Assembly: GCA_965211775.1 (NCBI GenBank)
Contig: OZ242974.1
Span: 4,092,001-4,156,000 of the forward strand
Direction of reading: 5' to 3'
Origin: Thiodiazotropha sp040506975
GTDB lineage: Bacteria > Pseudomonadota > Gammaproteobacteria > Chromatiales > Chromatiaceae
DNA: 64,000 bases
The notes beneath the pieces are model-generated. The model was not told where the DNA came from, ran no database searches, and saw only the letters and a program-made list of their open reading frames with translations. This document shows, in pieces, positions 44,089-54,737 of this stretch. The first letter of the stretch is position 1. Every line of letters begins with the position of its first letter. The position numbers and the translations under genes are program-made.

Positions 44089-46854
44089 CTACTGCTGGTT
44101 GAGACTGGCATGGGCCGCCGCCAATCTGGCTACCGGCACCCTGGGTGCGGAGCAGGAGACGTAGTTGAGCCCGGCACGATGACAAAATGCGATCGAGCTG
44201 GGATGCCCTCCATGCTCGCCACAGATGCCGACGCTGAGGTTCTTGTTTTTTTGGCGTCCCCAGTCCACGGCCAGTTGCATGAGCTTGCCCACACCCTTCT
44301 CGTCCAGTACTTCGAAGGGATTGTCCTTGAGAATGTCGTTCTGGTTATACATCGGCAGGAACTTGTTCTCGGCATCCTCCCGGGAGAAAGAGAAGGTTGC
44401 CTGGGTCAGATCATTGGTGCCGAAGGAGAAGAACTCCGCCTCCTCCACCAGCGAATCGGCCCGCATGCAGGCCCGCACCACTTCAATCATGGTGCCGAAA
44501 CGGAAGTTGATCTTCTGCCCATATTTCGCCTCAACATCGGCGCGAATCTCATCCACCATGGCTTTGACACGCTTCAATTCCTCGGCGGTACAGACCTGGG
44601 GCACCATCATCTGGGGATGCACCTCAAGGTCTTTGGCGGCACACTCCGCAGCCGCTTCAAGAATGGCACGGATCTGCATGCTGTAGATCTCGGGGAATGT
44701 GATACCGAGACGGACACCGCGATGGCCCAGCATGGGATTGGTCTCTGTCAGTGTCCGCACCTTGCGCAGCATCGTCTCTTTCTTCTCGATAGCCTGCTCC
44801 ACCAGGCTCTCATCCACCATATGACGCAGTGAATCGGCCTCCTGCCTGGCAAGTTCCGGGTCCTGCAGCAACATCATGCTGCCGGCGAGCACATTCATGC
44901 CGCGCACCGAATTGCGCAGATGGTGCAATTCGTTCAGATCGCTCAACAGCTGTTGCTCAGTGGGCAAGAACTCATGGATGGGGGGATCGAGAAGCCGGAT
45001 GGTCACCGGTTTGGGCGACATCACTTCGAGAATCTCCTTGAAGTCGCTGCGTTGCATCGGCAGCAGTTTATCCAGGGCGGCCTGGCGCTGAGCAGGCGTC
45101 TCAGCAACGATCATCTCGATCACCACCGGCAGGCGGTCGACCGCATTGAACATCCGTTCTGTTCGACACAGACCGATCCCCATGGCGCCATACTTCAATG
45201 CCCGGCTTGCATCTGTCGCCGTATCCGCATTCGCCATGACACGCAGATAGGCGGCCTCATCGGCCCACCTCAACAGCCGGTTCAGCTCTTCGGTGAAATC
45301 GGGCTCGACCATGGGAATCTGCCCCAGAAAGACGTTACCGCTGCTACCATCGATGGTGATCATGTCGCCCTCGCGGATTACAGTGCCCTTGGCCACAGCC
45401 TCCCGGCGCTGCACATCGACACTTATCCCCTCTGCGCCGGCCACGCAGGGCTTACCCATGCCCCGTGCCACCACTGCCGCATGGGAGGTCTTACCGCCAC
45501 GACTGGTGAGTATCCCCTCCGAGGCGAAGAAACCGTGTATATCCTCAGGCTTGGTCTCTTCCCGCAACAGAATCACTTTCTGTCCCTGCTCTTTACCCAT
45601 CAATTCAGCCCGGTCAGCGTCGAACACCGCCAATCCGCTGGCTGCACCGGGCGATGCAGGCAGACCCTGAGCCACCGGTTCAGCCTTGTTTTCATTGTTC
45701 AACCGGGGATAGAGCATCTGTTCAAGATAGATGGGGTCGATCCGCAGTAACGCCTGCTCCTTGCTGATCAAACCCTCCTCGACCATCTCCACGGAGGTGC
45801 GCACCATGGCGGTGGCGTTCATCTTGCCGTTCCGTGTCTGCAGGCAGTACAGGGTGCCGCGTTCGATCGTGAACTCGAAATCCTGCACCTCTTTGTAGTG
45901 ACTCTCCAGTTTCTGACGCAGCTCCTCGAGCTGTTCCGCCATTTCCGGCATCTCTTCCGCCAGACGGGCAATCGGCTTGGGGGTACGGATACCGGCTACT
46001 ACATCCTCTCCCTGGGCATTCACCAGATACTCGCCGAACAGCTTGTTCTCTCCGGTACCCGGGTTCCGGGTGAAAGCCACCCCGGTGGCGGAATCATTCC
46101 CCCTATTGCCAAACACCATGGTACAGACATTTACTGCCGTGCCGTTGGCCATGTCCGGGGTGATATTGAATTGACGCCGGTAGTCGACGGCACGCTTGCC
46201 CATCCAAGAGCCGAAAACTGCCTTGATAGCGATCTCCAGCTGATCATAGGGGTCTTCCGGAAACGGCCGGCCGGTATGCTTTTCGAAGACCTTGAGAAAG
46301 CGATCACAGATCTCCTTCAGGTCATCCGCAGAGAGTCCTACGTCCTCGGTGACATGGGCATTCTGTTTGACCGCCTCAAACTCCTCGTCAAAGGCCTCAT
46401 CCGGCACACCCAGTGCAACCTTGCCGAACAGCTGGATGAATCGGCGATAGGCATCATATCCGAAACGTTGATCCCCTGTCTGTTCGATCACACCCTCGAG
46501 GGTATTACTGTTGAGCCCCAGATTGAGAATGGTGTCCATCATACCGGGCATGGACATTGCCGAACCGGAACGCACCGAAACCAACAGGGGGTTTTCCGCA
46601 TCACCGAACCCTTTGCCCGTGGCTGCCTCCACCTGCTCCATATGGGTGCGCACAACTCTCATCAGATTATCGGGCAGGGTCTTGGACTCATTGGCCAGGT
46701 AATCGAGACACGCCGCCGTACTGATCACAAATCCGGGTGGAACATTCAACCCAAACTGTGTCATTTCACAAAGGTTTGCCCCCTTTCCTCCCAACAGTTT
46801 TTTGTTCTTGCCATCTCCCTCGTGAAATGCAAAGACATGTCGTTTTTGACTCAT
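44089..46854 (-). CDS. ppdK: pyruvate, phosphate dikinase
   Basis: The 921-residue enzyme interconverts pyruvate, ATP and phosphate with phosphoenolpyruvate, AMP and pyrophosphate in central carbon metabolism. The N-terminal ATP-grasp domain starts G-G-K-G-A-N-L-C-E-M at about 23, and has S-V-R-S-G-S-A-M-S-M-P-G-M-M-D-T. The swivelling domain carries the phosphorylated histidine in G-G-K-T-S-H-A-A-V-V-A-R-G. The C-terminal PEP/pyruvate barrel has F-G-T-N-D-L-T-Q and the catalytic-loop cysteine region near I-C-G-E-H-G-G. Length is slightly above the usual 870-900. It is divergent from valS across 165 bp. Confidence 0.97.
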   Translation of the reverse strand: MSQKRHVFAFHEGDGKNKKLLGGKGANLCEMTQFGLNVPPGFVISTAACLDYLANESKTLPDNLMRVVRTHMEQVEAATGKGFGDAENPLLVSVRSGSAMSMPGMMDTILNLGLNSNTLEGVIEQTGDQRFGYDAYRRFIQLFGKVALGVPDEAFDEEFEAVKQNAHVTEDVGLSADDLKEICDRFLKVFEKHTGRPFPEDPYDQLEIAIKAVFGSWMGKRAVDYRRQFNITPDMANGTAVNVCTMVFGNRGNDSATGVAFTRNPGTGENKLFGEYLVNAQGEDVVAGIRTPKPIARLAEEMPEMAEQLEELRQKLESHYKEVQDFEFTIERGTLYCLQTRNGKMNATAMVRTSVEMVEEGLISKEQALLRIDPIYLEQMLYPRLNNENKAEPVAQGLPASPGAASGLAVFDADRAELMGKEQGQKVILLREETKPEDIHGFFASEGILTSRGGKTSHAAVVARGMGKPCVAGAEGISVDVQRREAVAKGTVIREGDMITIDGSSGNVFLGQIPMVEPDFTEELNRLLRWADEAAYLRVMANADTATDASRALKYGAMGIGLCRTERMFNAVDRLPVVIEMIVAETPAQRQAALDKLLPMQRSDFKEILEVMSPKPVTIRLLDPPIHEFLPTEQQLLSDLNELHHLRNSVRGMNVLAGSMMLLQDPELARQEADSLRHMVDESLVEQAIEKKETMLRKVRTLTETNPMLGHRGVRLGITFPEIYSMQIRAILEAAAECAAKDLEVHPQMMVPQVCTAEELKRVKAMVDEIRADVEAKYGQKINFRFGTMIEVVRACMRADSLVEEAEFFSFGTNDLTQATFSFSREDAENKFLPMYNQNDILKDNPFEVLDEKGVGKLMQLAVDWGRQKNKNLSVGICGEHGGHPSSIAFCHRAGLNYVSCSAPRVPVARLAAAHASLNQQ

Positions 46855-47019
46855 TTTCTTGGATATCCTCTATTTATCATCTGAACTGACCCGTACCGAA
46901 TTCATTCTGAAAATACCGACCAGCTTGTCTGCCGCATGATTTAAACACTGGATAACTACCCACATTCGTACCAAGCAGTATAATACTCCCTTTTTGTTGC
47001 CGAACCATTAACGAGATCC

Positions 47020-49884
47020 ATGGAAAAAACCTACGACCCCCACGCCATTGAGCAACGCTGGTACCAGACCTGGGAAGAACGCGGCTATTTCGCCCCAGGC
47101 CAGACCGGCAGTGACAGCTACTGCATCATGATTCCACCACCCAATGTCACAGGCAGCCTGCACATGGGACATGGTTTCAACAACACAATCATGGATACGC
47201 TGATCCGCTACCACCGTATGAAGGGCGACAAAACCCTGTGGCAGGCGGGCTCCGACCATGCCGGAATCGCCACCCAGATGGTGGTCGAACGCCAGCTGGA
47301 GGCGGAGAACAAAAAACGCCACGATCTGGGAAGGGAACAATTCATCGAACGGATCTGGGAATGGAAGGGGGAGTCTGGCGGCAATATTTCCCGCCAACTG
47401 CGCAGGCTCGGCTCATCGCTGGATTGGCAGCACGAACGCTTTACCATGGACGAGGGACTCTCCGATGCGGTCAGGGAGGTTTTTATCCGGCTCTATGAGG
47501 AGGGCTTGATCTATCGCGGAAAGCGTCTGGTCAACTGGGACCCCAAGTTACACACCGCAGTCTCCGACCTGGAGGTCCTGTCGGAAGAAGAGTATGGCCA
47601 CATGTGGCATATGCGCTATCCCCTGACAAACGGCCAGGGCCATCTGGTCGTCGCTACAACCCGTCCCGAGACCATGCTCGGCGACTGTGCAGTGGCGGTA
47701 AACCCCAGTGACGAACGCTATAAACACCTGATCGGTGAACTGCTCGAACTGCCCCTTACCGGGCGCCGCATCCCAATCATCGCCGACGAAGAACATGTGG
47801 ATCCGGAGTTCGGTACGGGCTGCGTCAAAATCACCCCCGCCCACGACTTCAATGACTACGCGGTCTGGCAGCGCCACCGGGATGAGATCACCATCAGTGA
47901 ACAGATCCACGGCGGTCTGATCAATATCTTCACCGCGGATGCCTCGATACGCGAAAACGGCGAGACTGAAGACAGCCTGATCCCGGAAAAATATATCGGC
48001 ATGGATCGCTATGATGCGCGGAAGCAGATCGTTGCCGATCTTGAGGAACAGGGTTTACTGGAGAAGATCGATGATCACAAGCTGGTGGTGCCCAGAGGAG
48101 ACCGCTCCGGGGCAGTCATAGAACCCTTCCTGACGGATCAGTGGTACGTCAAGATCGCCCCCCTGGCCAAACCAGCCATCGAAGCGGTGGAGAGCGGCAA
48201 GGTCCGCTTCGTCCCCGATAACTGGAAAAACACCTATTACGAATGGATGCGCAACATCCAGGACTGGTGCATCAGCCGCCAGATCTGGTGGGGGCATCGC
48301 ATTCCTGCCTGGTATGACGATCAGGGCAATGTTTATGTCGGTCGTTCCGAGGCGGAGGTCCGCGCACGCCACAATCTTGATGACGACTACCCCCTCCGAC
48401 AGGACGAGGATGTCCTTGACACCTGGTTCAGCTCCGCACTCTGGCCCTTCTCCACGCTGGGGTGGCCGCAACGGACCGATCGACTCAAAGATTTCTACCC
48501 CACCAGCGTTCTGGTCACGGCCTTCGACATCATCTTCTTCTGGGTCGCACGCATGATCATGATGGGTATCAAATTCATGGGAGATGTCCCCTTCCATGAG
48601 GTCTATATCCATGGCCTGATCCGTGATGGTCACGGGGACAAGATGTCAAAGTCCAAAGGCAATGTACTCGATCCCATCGACCTTATCGACGGCATAGAAC
48701 TGGAAAAGCTGGTGGAGAAGCGCACCAGCGGCATGATGCAGCCACAACTGGCTAAAAAGATCGAAAAGCAGACCCGCAAGGAGTTTCCCGACGGCATACC
48801 CAGCTTCGGCACAGATGCCCTGCGTTTCACCTTTGCTGCGCTGGCCGCCACTGGTCGTGATATCAAGTTCGACCTGGGCCGTATAGAGGGTTACCGCAAC
48901 TTCTGCAACAAGCTGTGGAACGCCACCCGCTATGTGATGATGAATGTGGAAGGGCAGGATTGCGGCGTGCAGGGGGTAACAACCGGTCACTCCGAACCGT
49001 CTGCCAAACTGGAACGATCGGTCGCCGATCGCTGGATCATGTCGCGCCTGCAAAAAACCAAGCAGACAGTAACGGAAGCCATCGAGGGTTACCGCTTCGA
49101 CCATGCCGCCCAGGCAATCTACGAGTTCACCTGGAACGAGTATTGCGATTGGTACCTGGAACTGAGTAAACCGGTACTCAATGACGAGAATGCATCTGCC
49201 GAAGCGAAGCGCGGAACACGGCGCACCCTTGTCAGGGTACTGGAGAATCTGTTGCGCCTGACTCATCCGATCATGCCATTCATCACTGAAGAGATCTGGC
49301 AGCGTGTCGCCCCCATCGCCGGTGTCAGCGGAGAAGAACAGGTGGGGGCCACGATCATGCAACAACCCTTCCCCACACAGCGTAAATCCTTGATCGATGA
49401 TGAAGCGGAGATTGAAATGGCCTGGGTGATGCAGTTCATCCTGGGCATCCGAAAGATCAAGGGTGAACAGAACATCTCGCCGGGAAAACCGGTACCGGTA
49501 CTCCTGGCCGATGCCAGTGAGCATGACAGGGCCCTGGCAGAGCAGCATCGACATTATCTCGACTTCCTTGCCAAAACCGAATCTATCGAAGTGCTGGCTG
49601 ATGACGAACAAGGACCTGAATCGGCCACCGCCTTGGTGGGTGAGATGAAGGTATTGATTCCTCTGGCGGGCTTGATCGACAAGGAAGCTGAAATCAAGCG
49701 CCTGGAAAAGGAGACCGGACGACTGCAATCCGATGTGGATCGCATCGAAAAGAAACTGGCCAATGCCAGCTTTGTCGATAAAGCACCGCAAGCCGTGGTA
49801 GACAAGGAGCGCGAAAAACTGGCGGAGGCCAAAGGCGCCCTCGAAACCCTGCGCGTGCAGCTGGATAAAATCAGAAACCTGTAG
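47020..49884 (+). CDS. valS: valine--tRNA ligase
   Basis: The 954-residue class I aminoacyl-tRNA synthetase charges tRNA-Val. The HIGH-type signature is P-P-P-N-V-T-G-S-L-H-M-G-H at about 38-50 and the KMSKS loop is D-K-M-S-K-S-K-G-N at about 540-548. The editing domain, with T-T-R-P-E-T-M-L-G-D near 210, lies between them. A C-terminal coiled coil (about 885-950) is typical of ValRS. The ATG at 47020 follows a GAGATC site of modest strength; a TATAAT box at 46979-46984 could be its -10. Two small GC-rich hairpins follow the stop before IS1380 copy 2. Confidence 0.98.
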   Translation: MEKTYDPHAIEQRWYQTWEERGYFAPGQTGSDSYCIMIPPPNVTGSLHMGHGFNNTIMDTLIRYHRMKGDKTLWQAGSDHAGIATQMVVERQLEAENKKRHDLGREQFIERIWEWKGESGGNISRQLRRLGSSLDWQHERFTMDEGLSDAVREVFIRLYEEGLIYRGKRLVNWDPKLHTAVSDLEVLSEEEYGHMWHMRYPLTNGQGHLVVATTRPETMLGDCAVAVNPSDERYKHLIGELLELPLTGRRIPIIADEEHVDPEFGTGCVKITPAHDFNDYAVWQRHRDEITISEQIHGGLINIFTADASIRENGETEDSLIPEKYIGMDRYDARKQIVADLEEQGLLEKIDDHKLVVPRGDRSGAVIEPFLTDQWYVKIAPLAKPAIEAVESGKVRFVPDNWKNTYYEWMRNIQDWCISRQIWWGHRIPAWYDDQGNVYVGRSEAEVRARHNLDDDYPLRQDEDVLDTWFSSALWPFSTLGWPQRTDRLKDFYPTSVLVTAFDIIFFWVARMIMMGIKFMGDVPFHEVYIHGLIRDGHGDKMSKSKGNVLDPIDLIDGIELEKLVEKRTSGMMQPQLAKKIEKQTRKEFPDGIPSFGTDALRFTFAALAATGRDIKFDLGRIEGYRNFCNKLWNATRYVMMNVEGQDCGVQGVTTGHSEPSAKLERSVADRWIMSRLQKTKQTVTEAIEGYRFDHAAQAIYEFTWNEYCDWYLELSKPVLNDENASAEAKRGTRRTLVRVLENLLRLTHPIMPFITEEIWQRVAPIAGVSGEEQVGATIMQQPFPTQRKSLIDDEAEIEMAWVMQFILGIRKIKGEQNISPGKPVPVLLADASEHDRALAEQHRHYLDFLAKTESIEVLADDEQGPESATALVGEMKVLIPLAGLIDKEAEIKRLEKETGRLQSDVDRIEKKLANASFVDKAPQAVVDKEREKLAEAKGALETLRVQLDKIRNL

Positions 49885-50045
49885 CGGTTTTCCCACCCTC
49901 CTCCTCATGGAGGGTGCTGTGAAAGCAAACCGCAGATAAACGCAAATTTTATTAACAACTCTGCAACGCAGGACAACTTGGGCCTTACCCTATCGCATCG
50001 ACTGTACCCTCTAATGAAGGAGGGTAGGCAATCGAACCCTCCTAG

Positions 50046-51613
50046 CCCGCATGTTTCATCCGTTTTTAAATTTAGCCGGTGATATGGCCAAGCTTGGATG
50101 GTTTGCCCTCACTGGGAACCAAACCTCTATCAAGCCCTGATTTTCCACCCTCCGGGCAGACTCCCCCTTACCCCCATTGTTGATCAACGTGCCGGGGCAG
50201 CACTCTGCCGGGCTATCCCGGCTTGAGTCGTGCCGCCACCTGGAAAAACAGCGCCTGATAGGGATAGGTGCTGGAGAGCAGGAAGCGGATCCGTCGCGTG
50301 TTGCGAATGATGACCGCCCCGATCTTGAACAGTTTGAGCCGGATCGTGGTCATCTGTGCACGCGCCAGTTCCGTGCCCTTCAGCGCGAGGCGCCGGATGG
50401 CCTCCATCAGCACATAGGCCAGACTGGACAGCAGTAGACGAAACTGATTGGCCCACCAGTAATGCGCGCTGGTGCGATCGGCGAACAGCCCCAGTTGCTG
50501 CTCCTTGATTCGGTTCTCCATGTCACCACGGGCGCAGTAGAGGTCATCGTAAAGGCGCTGTTTGTCGCCGGCCAGGTTGGTGACGATGAAGCGTGGATTT
50601 GGCCCCTTGTCGGTGACCTCCAGTTTGGCGATCACCTTGCGACGCGTCTTCCAGGTGCTGGCGGCATAGTGAAACTGAAAGAATTCCCGCATCTTCATGC
50701 CGGTTCGCTTCGCCAGTTCCTCAACCCACTGCATGGGCTCACGGATACACCGCAGCAAGGCGTCATTCTTGGCGATGCCCACGATATAGCCCACAGCGTT
50801 GCGCTCGCACCAGCTGAGCATGTGGTGACGGCAAAAGCCGCTATCGCCCCGAAAGATGATACGCACTTCAGGCCAAGCCCGGCGCAGGCGTTTGACCAAC
50901 AGCGCCAGAATCGCCCAGGCATGCTTGGGCGCATCGATCCGGCTGGGCCGCAGATAACTCACCAGCAGTTGATCGCCACAAAAGACATACAGGGGCAGGA
51001 AGCAGCAGTGATCGTAGTAGCCGTGAAAGAAGCGGCCTTCCTGGCGGCCATGCACCGGATCATCCGTGGCGTCGAAATCCAGGATCAGCTCATCGGGTGG
51101 TGCATCATATGAGGCAATGAACTGCTCGAGCAGTAGGTTGTGGACATCAACGGCAACCCGGCGATCGACCCGGTTCTCCAGCCGACAAAGTGTCGACTGG
51201 CTGCCCAGTACCTCCTCGCGTTCGATCGAGCTCTGTAGGGCCGGGTCGGTGCGTAGTGTCTGATGGTCGTTCAGATCTTCATAACCCAGGCAGAGCCCAT
51301 AGACTCGCTGGCGCAACAGGCTCAACTGGCTGTGTTCAATATAGCGGGGATCTCGCGGGTCGGGGATGACCGCATCAACCGCCTCGAGCAATCCCAGACG
51401 CCTGTCGATCTCACGCAGCAGCAACACGCCGCCGTCCGAGGTGATATCGCCACCGGAAAACTCGGCTTGAACCTTACGGCGTTTTAGGGCTGGAAAATCA
51501 AAGGCAGTCTGGGTACAGTTTGTCACAGGCAAAATCCTTTCGATTACAGTGTAAGCAACTGAATTATATCGAAGTATCAGGATTTTGCCTTTTTAATGCG
51601 TGAAATATTGGGG
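50046..51613 (-). mobile_element. IS1380-family insertion sequence, copy 2 (1,568 bp)
   Basis: It has the same ends as copy 1 and a 4-bp duplication CTAG (50042-50045 and 51614-51617). The insertion lies exactly at the edge of an AGGGCCTGTTGCC intergenic repeat downstream of valS, so no gene is hit. Confidence 0.95.
50213..51532 (-). CDS. IS1380-family transposase, copy 2
   Basis: The 439-residue DDE transposase is complete, with the same three acidic blocks as copy 1. One residue differs (Cys in place of Tyr in Y-D-H-x-C-F). Confidence 0.94.
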   Translation of the reverse strand: MPVTNCTQTAFDFPALKRRKVQAEFSGGDITSDGGVLLLREIDRRLGLLEAVDAVIPDPRDPRYIEHSQLSLLRQRVYGLCLGYEDLNDHQTLRTDPALQSSIEREEVLGSQSTLCRLENRVDRRVAVDVHNLLLEQFIASYDAPPDELILDFDATDDPVHGRQEGRFFHGYYDHCCFLPLYVFCGDQLLVSYLRPSRIDAPKHAWAILALLVKRLRRAWPEVRIIFRGDSGFCRHHMLSWCERNAVGYIVGIAKNDALLRCIREPMQWVEELAKRTGMKMREFFQFHYAASTWKTRRKVIAKLEVTDKGPNPRFIVTNLAGDKQRLYDDLYCARGDMENRIKEQQLGLFADRTSAHYWWANQFRLLLSSLAYVLMEAIRRLALKGTELARAQMTTIRLKLFKIGAVIIRNTRRIRFLLSSTYPYQALFFQVAARLKPG

Positions 51614-51903
51614 CTAGGGCCTGTTGCCACTTTCCACTTCGCTTCCTATATTCAAATATTCACAAAAATCCGGACGTTTAGCATTCGCTGATTCAGTTTT
51701 CGGATGCAGCCATCGCAGAGTCATTTATCCTCACGCGATTAATCCACAAGCATTGCCAAACCTTGGTGAAGACCATTTAACTTCATGTCTTTCAACAACT
51801 TATTTACGGCCTGTCAGCATAAAACCAATCAACTCCCTGGCGGCCGCAGAAGTGAGGTCGTTTTTCGTTCGGCGGCGCTCTCATTCGCTCATTTAGAGTA
51901 ACC
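51614..51903. repeat. intergenic repeat sequence between IS1380 copy 2 and infA
   Basis: The stretch opens CTAGGGCCTGTTGCC and contains TCATTCGCTCAT (51881-51892), the inverse of the ATGAGCGAATGA block at 9495-9506, with similarity extending about 45 bases. It looks like a diverged member of the family seen at 9408-9560. No gene is supported between 51614 and 52214. Confidence 0.55.
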
Positions 51904-52170
51904 ACAGCTGAATCACTCTTCCTTGCTTGACGGAAAAAACACAACAGTACCGACTCTATTTGTGTCAACCGGCCCCAGCCGCCACACATGGACACACCAG
52001 ATTGTGCCGAAAAAAGCCAGGGCAGCGATCCGTTGTCGGGTGATGAAGCGATGCCAGCAAGATCCCGGATCCGGATATCGCCATCGAACACCCTGCATCA
52101 GGGTTGAAAAGCGGAACTACTTGCTATATGCGCAAATATACTGATAATGGCGGATTTTTATCTCGGGCGC

Positions 52171-52181
52171 TGTGCTATAAT
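52171..52181 (+). promoter_or_regulatory. extended -10 promoter of infA
   Basis: TGTGCTATAAT gives a perfect -10 hexamer TATAAT (52176-52181) with an upstream TG element. The -35 is weak. The start codon of infA lies 33 bases downstream. Confidence 0.7.
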
Positions 52182-52214
52182 CCGCCCGGTTTTTTAAAAT
52201 GATTGAGCATTAGT

Positions 52215-52433
52215 ATGGCGAAAGAAGACTTTATTGAGATGGAAGGCACTGTAATCGAGACGTTGCCGAACACCATGTTCCGCGTGGAACTGGAGAACGG
52301 TCACGTTGTGACAGCCCATATCTCAGGCAAGATGCGCAAACACTACATCCGCATCCTCACCGGAGACAAGGTCACTGTACAGTTGACCCCTTACGATCTG
52401 ACCAAAGGACGTATCACCTATCGCGCCCGTTGA
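52215..52433 (+). CDS. infA: translation initiation factor IF-1
   Basis: The 72-residue OB-fold protein binds the ribosomal A site during initiation. It matches IF-1 along its full length: M-A-K-E-D-F-I-E-M-E-G-T-V near the start, L-E-N-G-H-V-V-T-A-H-I-S-G-K-M-R in the middle and K-G-R-I-T-Y-R at the end. I chose the ATG at 52215 over the in-frame ATG four codons upstream because all IF-1 proteins begin M-A-K-E-D. It is convergent with clpA, a classic gammaproteobacterial neighbourhood. Confidence 0.98.
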   Translation: MAKEDFIEMEGTVIETLPNTMFRVELENGHVVTAHISGKMRKHYIRILTGDKVTVQLTPYDLTKGRITYRAR

Positions 52434-52439
52434 GAACGA

Positions 52440-54713
52440 TCAGTTATCGTCCAGGGTGGCATCGGGTACCTGCTCCCCGACAATATCAAACTGCAGTTTG
52501 TCATTTGCGACATCGACCTTAACCACCCCTCCACCGGCCAGCTTGCCAAACAGCAGTTCTTCCGCCAGGGGCTTTTTGATCTCATCCTGAATCAACCTTG
52601 CCATCGGGCGGGCACCCATCTTCGGATCATAGCCATGTTCTGCCAGCCATACCCTGGCTTCCGCTTCGACTACCAGGTTGACATGTTTCTCCTGTAGCTG
52701 CCCTTCCAATTCGAAAATGAATTTATCGACCACCTTAGCGATATGCTCGGGTGATAGGCCGGCGAACTGAATGATTGCATCAAGACGATTTCTGAACTCG
52801 GGGGTGAACATTTTCTTGATCACTTCCATACCGTCGCTGCTATGATCCTGCTTGGTGAATCCGATGGACGAGCGGCTCATCTCCTGGGCGCCGGCATTGG
52901 TGGTCATGATGATCACAACATTGCGGAAGTCCGCCTTGCGGCCATTGTTGTCGGTCAGGGTGCCGTGATCCATCACCTGCAGCAGTAAATTGAAGACATC
53001 CGGGTGCGCCTTCTCGATCTCGTCGAGCAACAACACGCAATGAGGATGCTTTGCAATCTCCTCGGTCAGCAATCCCCCCTGGTCAAAACCGACATACCCT
53101 GGCGGTGCGCCGATCAACCTGGATACAGTGTGGCGTTCCATATACTCGGACATGTCGAAGCGGATCAGCTCCATACACAAGATCCTCGCCAGCTGACGAC
53201 TGATCTCAGTCTTGCCGACACCGGTGGGACCGGTGAAGAGAAAGGAGCCGACCGGCCTGCCTTCATTGACCAGTCCGGATCGATTCATGCGTATGGCCGC
53301 TGTCAAGGCATCGATGGCCGGATCCTGGCCGAATACGACCAGCTTCAGGTCACGTGTGAGGTTGCGCAGGGCCTCGGTATCGGAAGTGGAGACCTTCTTC
53401 GGCGGGATCCGCGCAATCTTCGCTACAATAGCCTCGACCTCATCCACGTCGATGACCTTTTTGCGCTGATCCAGCGGTTGCAGTTGCACATTCGCACCCG
53501 CCTCGTCGATGACATCGATGGCCTTATCGGGCAGATGGCGGTCGTTGATGTATTTGTCAGAGAGTTCTGCGGCGCTGTTCAAGGCATCCTGTGTGTACTC
53601 GATATGATGATGCTCCTCGAATCGGGACTTCAGGCCCTTCAGGATCTCCACCGTCTCCGCCACGGTGGGCTCTTCCACATCGATTTTCTGAAAGCGCCGT
53701 GCCAGGGCGCGGTCTTTTTCAAAGATCCCCCTGAACTCCTGGTAGGTTGTGGAACCGATACAGCGCAGCTCGCCTGATGCGAGCACAGGCTTGATCAGGT
53801 TCGAGGCATCCATAACCCCACCGGATGCAGCCCCCGCTCCGATGATTGTATGTATCTCGTCGATGAACAAAACCACATCCTTTTCCCGCTTCAGCTCGGC
53901 AAGAACCGCCTTCAGGCGTTTTTCGAAATCACCGCGGTATTTCGTACCCGCAACCAGCGTCCCGAGATCAAGGGCGTAGATTGTGGCATTGGCAAGTACG
54001 TTAGGCACTTCTTTGTCAACGATTTTCTTGGCCAATCCCTCCGCGATAGCGGTTTTACCCACACCGGCCTCTCCCACCAGCAGCGGATTGTTTTTGCGCC
54101 GCCGGCAGAGTATCTGAATGGTTCGTTCAACCTCTTGCAGACGGCCGATCAGGGGATCGATCTTACCCTGTTCCGCCAGTTGGTTGAGATTCGCGGCATA
54201 GCTCTCCAACGGACTTGTCTGACCATCCCCTTTGGATTCACTGGACAGTTCGGCTGGCGCCTCATCCTGAATCGTGCCGTCAACCTTGGAAATACTGTGA
54301 GAGATATAGTTGACCACATCCAGCCGGCTTACATTTTGCTCATTCAGAAAAAAGACCGCCTGTGAGTCCTGTTCATTGAATATCGCCACCAGCACGTTGG
54401 CGCCGGTGACCTCATTTTTGCCCGAGGATTGGACATGAAAAACTGCTCTTTGCAGCACCCGTTGGAATCCTAAGGTGGGTTGAATCTCCCTCTCATCTCC
54501 ATCCGGAATCAGTGGTGTTGTCTCTTCAACAAAGCTGCTGATATTCTTTCGCATGCTCTCGATATCCGCCCCGCAGGCACGCAGTACCGCGACGGCGGTG
54601 GGATTGTCCAACAAGGCAAGCAAGAGATGATCCACCGTCATGAACTCATGATGTCGTTCTTTGGCATTCTTGAATGCTTGGTTCAGGGTAAATTCCAACT
54701 CTTTATTCAACAT
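52440..54713 (-). CDS. clpA: ATP-dependent Clp protease ATP-binding subunit ClpA
   Basis: The 757-residue AAA+ unfoldase feeds substrates to ClpP. It has two N-domain repeats (about 1-145). The first ATPase module has Walker A G-E-A-G-V-G-K-T at about 217 and Walker B V-V-L-F-I-D-E-I-H. The second module has G-P-T-G-V-G-K-T at about 500 and V-L-L-L-D-E-I-E-K. The ClpP-binding I-G-F loop (S-S-I-G-F-T-K) is visible near 620. It follows clpS by 24 bases in the same operon. Confidence 0.97.
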   Translation of the reverse strand: MLNKELEFTLNQAFKNAKERHHEFMTVDHLLLALLDNPTAVAVLRACGADIESMRKNISSFVEETTPLIPDGDEREIQPTLGFQRVLQRAVFHVQSSGKNEVTGANVLVAIFNEQDSQAVFFLNEQNVSRLDVVNYISHSISKVDGTIQDEAPAELSSESKGDGQTSPLESYAANLNQLAEQGKIDPLIGRLQEVERTIQILCRRRKNNPLLVGEAGVGKTAIAEGLAKKIVDKEVPNVLANATIYALDLGTLVAGTKYRGDFEKRLKAVLAELKREKDVVLFIDEIHTIIGAGAASGGVMDASNLIKPVLASGELRCIGSTTYQEFRGIFEKDRALARRFQKIDVEEPTVAETVEILKGLKSRFEEHHHIEYTQDALNSAAELSDKYINDRHLPDKAIDVIDEAGANVQLQPLDQRKKVIDVDEVEAIVAKIARIPPKKVSTSDTEALRNLTRDLKLVVFGQDPAIDALTAAIRMNRSGLVNEGRPVGSFLFTGPTGVGKTEISRQLARILCMELIRFDMSEYMERHTVSRLIGAPPGYVGFDQGGLLTEEIAKHPHCVLLLDEIEKAHPDVFNLLLQVMDHGTLTDNNGRKADFRNVVIIMTTNAGAQEMSRSSIGFTKQDHSSDGMEVIKKMFTPEFRNRLDAIIQFAGLSPEHIAKVVDKFIFELEGQLQEKHVNLVVEAEARVWLAEHGYDPKMGARPMARLIQDEIKKPLAEELLFGKLAGGGVVKVDVANDKLQFDIVGEQVPDATLDDN

Positions 54714-54737
54714 CTCAGAAACTCCATATAGCGCCGC

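Noticed and set aside
43883..44185. A 100-codon minus-strand frame overlapping the end of ppdK
   Set aside because: It overlaps ppdK coding sequence out of frame and has no start signal. A different frame in the gap looks more protein-like but also lacks a start.
48646..49908. A 420-codon minus-strand frame opposite valS
   Set aside because: It is a shadow of valS, with no start signal or domain features.
12923..51532. The two distant IS1380 copies as recombination endpoints of an inversion or deletion
   Set aside because: Each copy has its own matching 4-bp duplication, so both are simple insertions.
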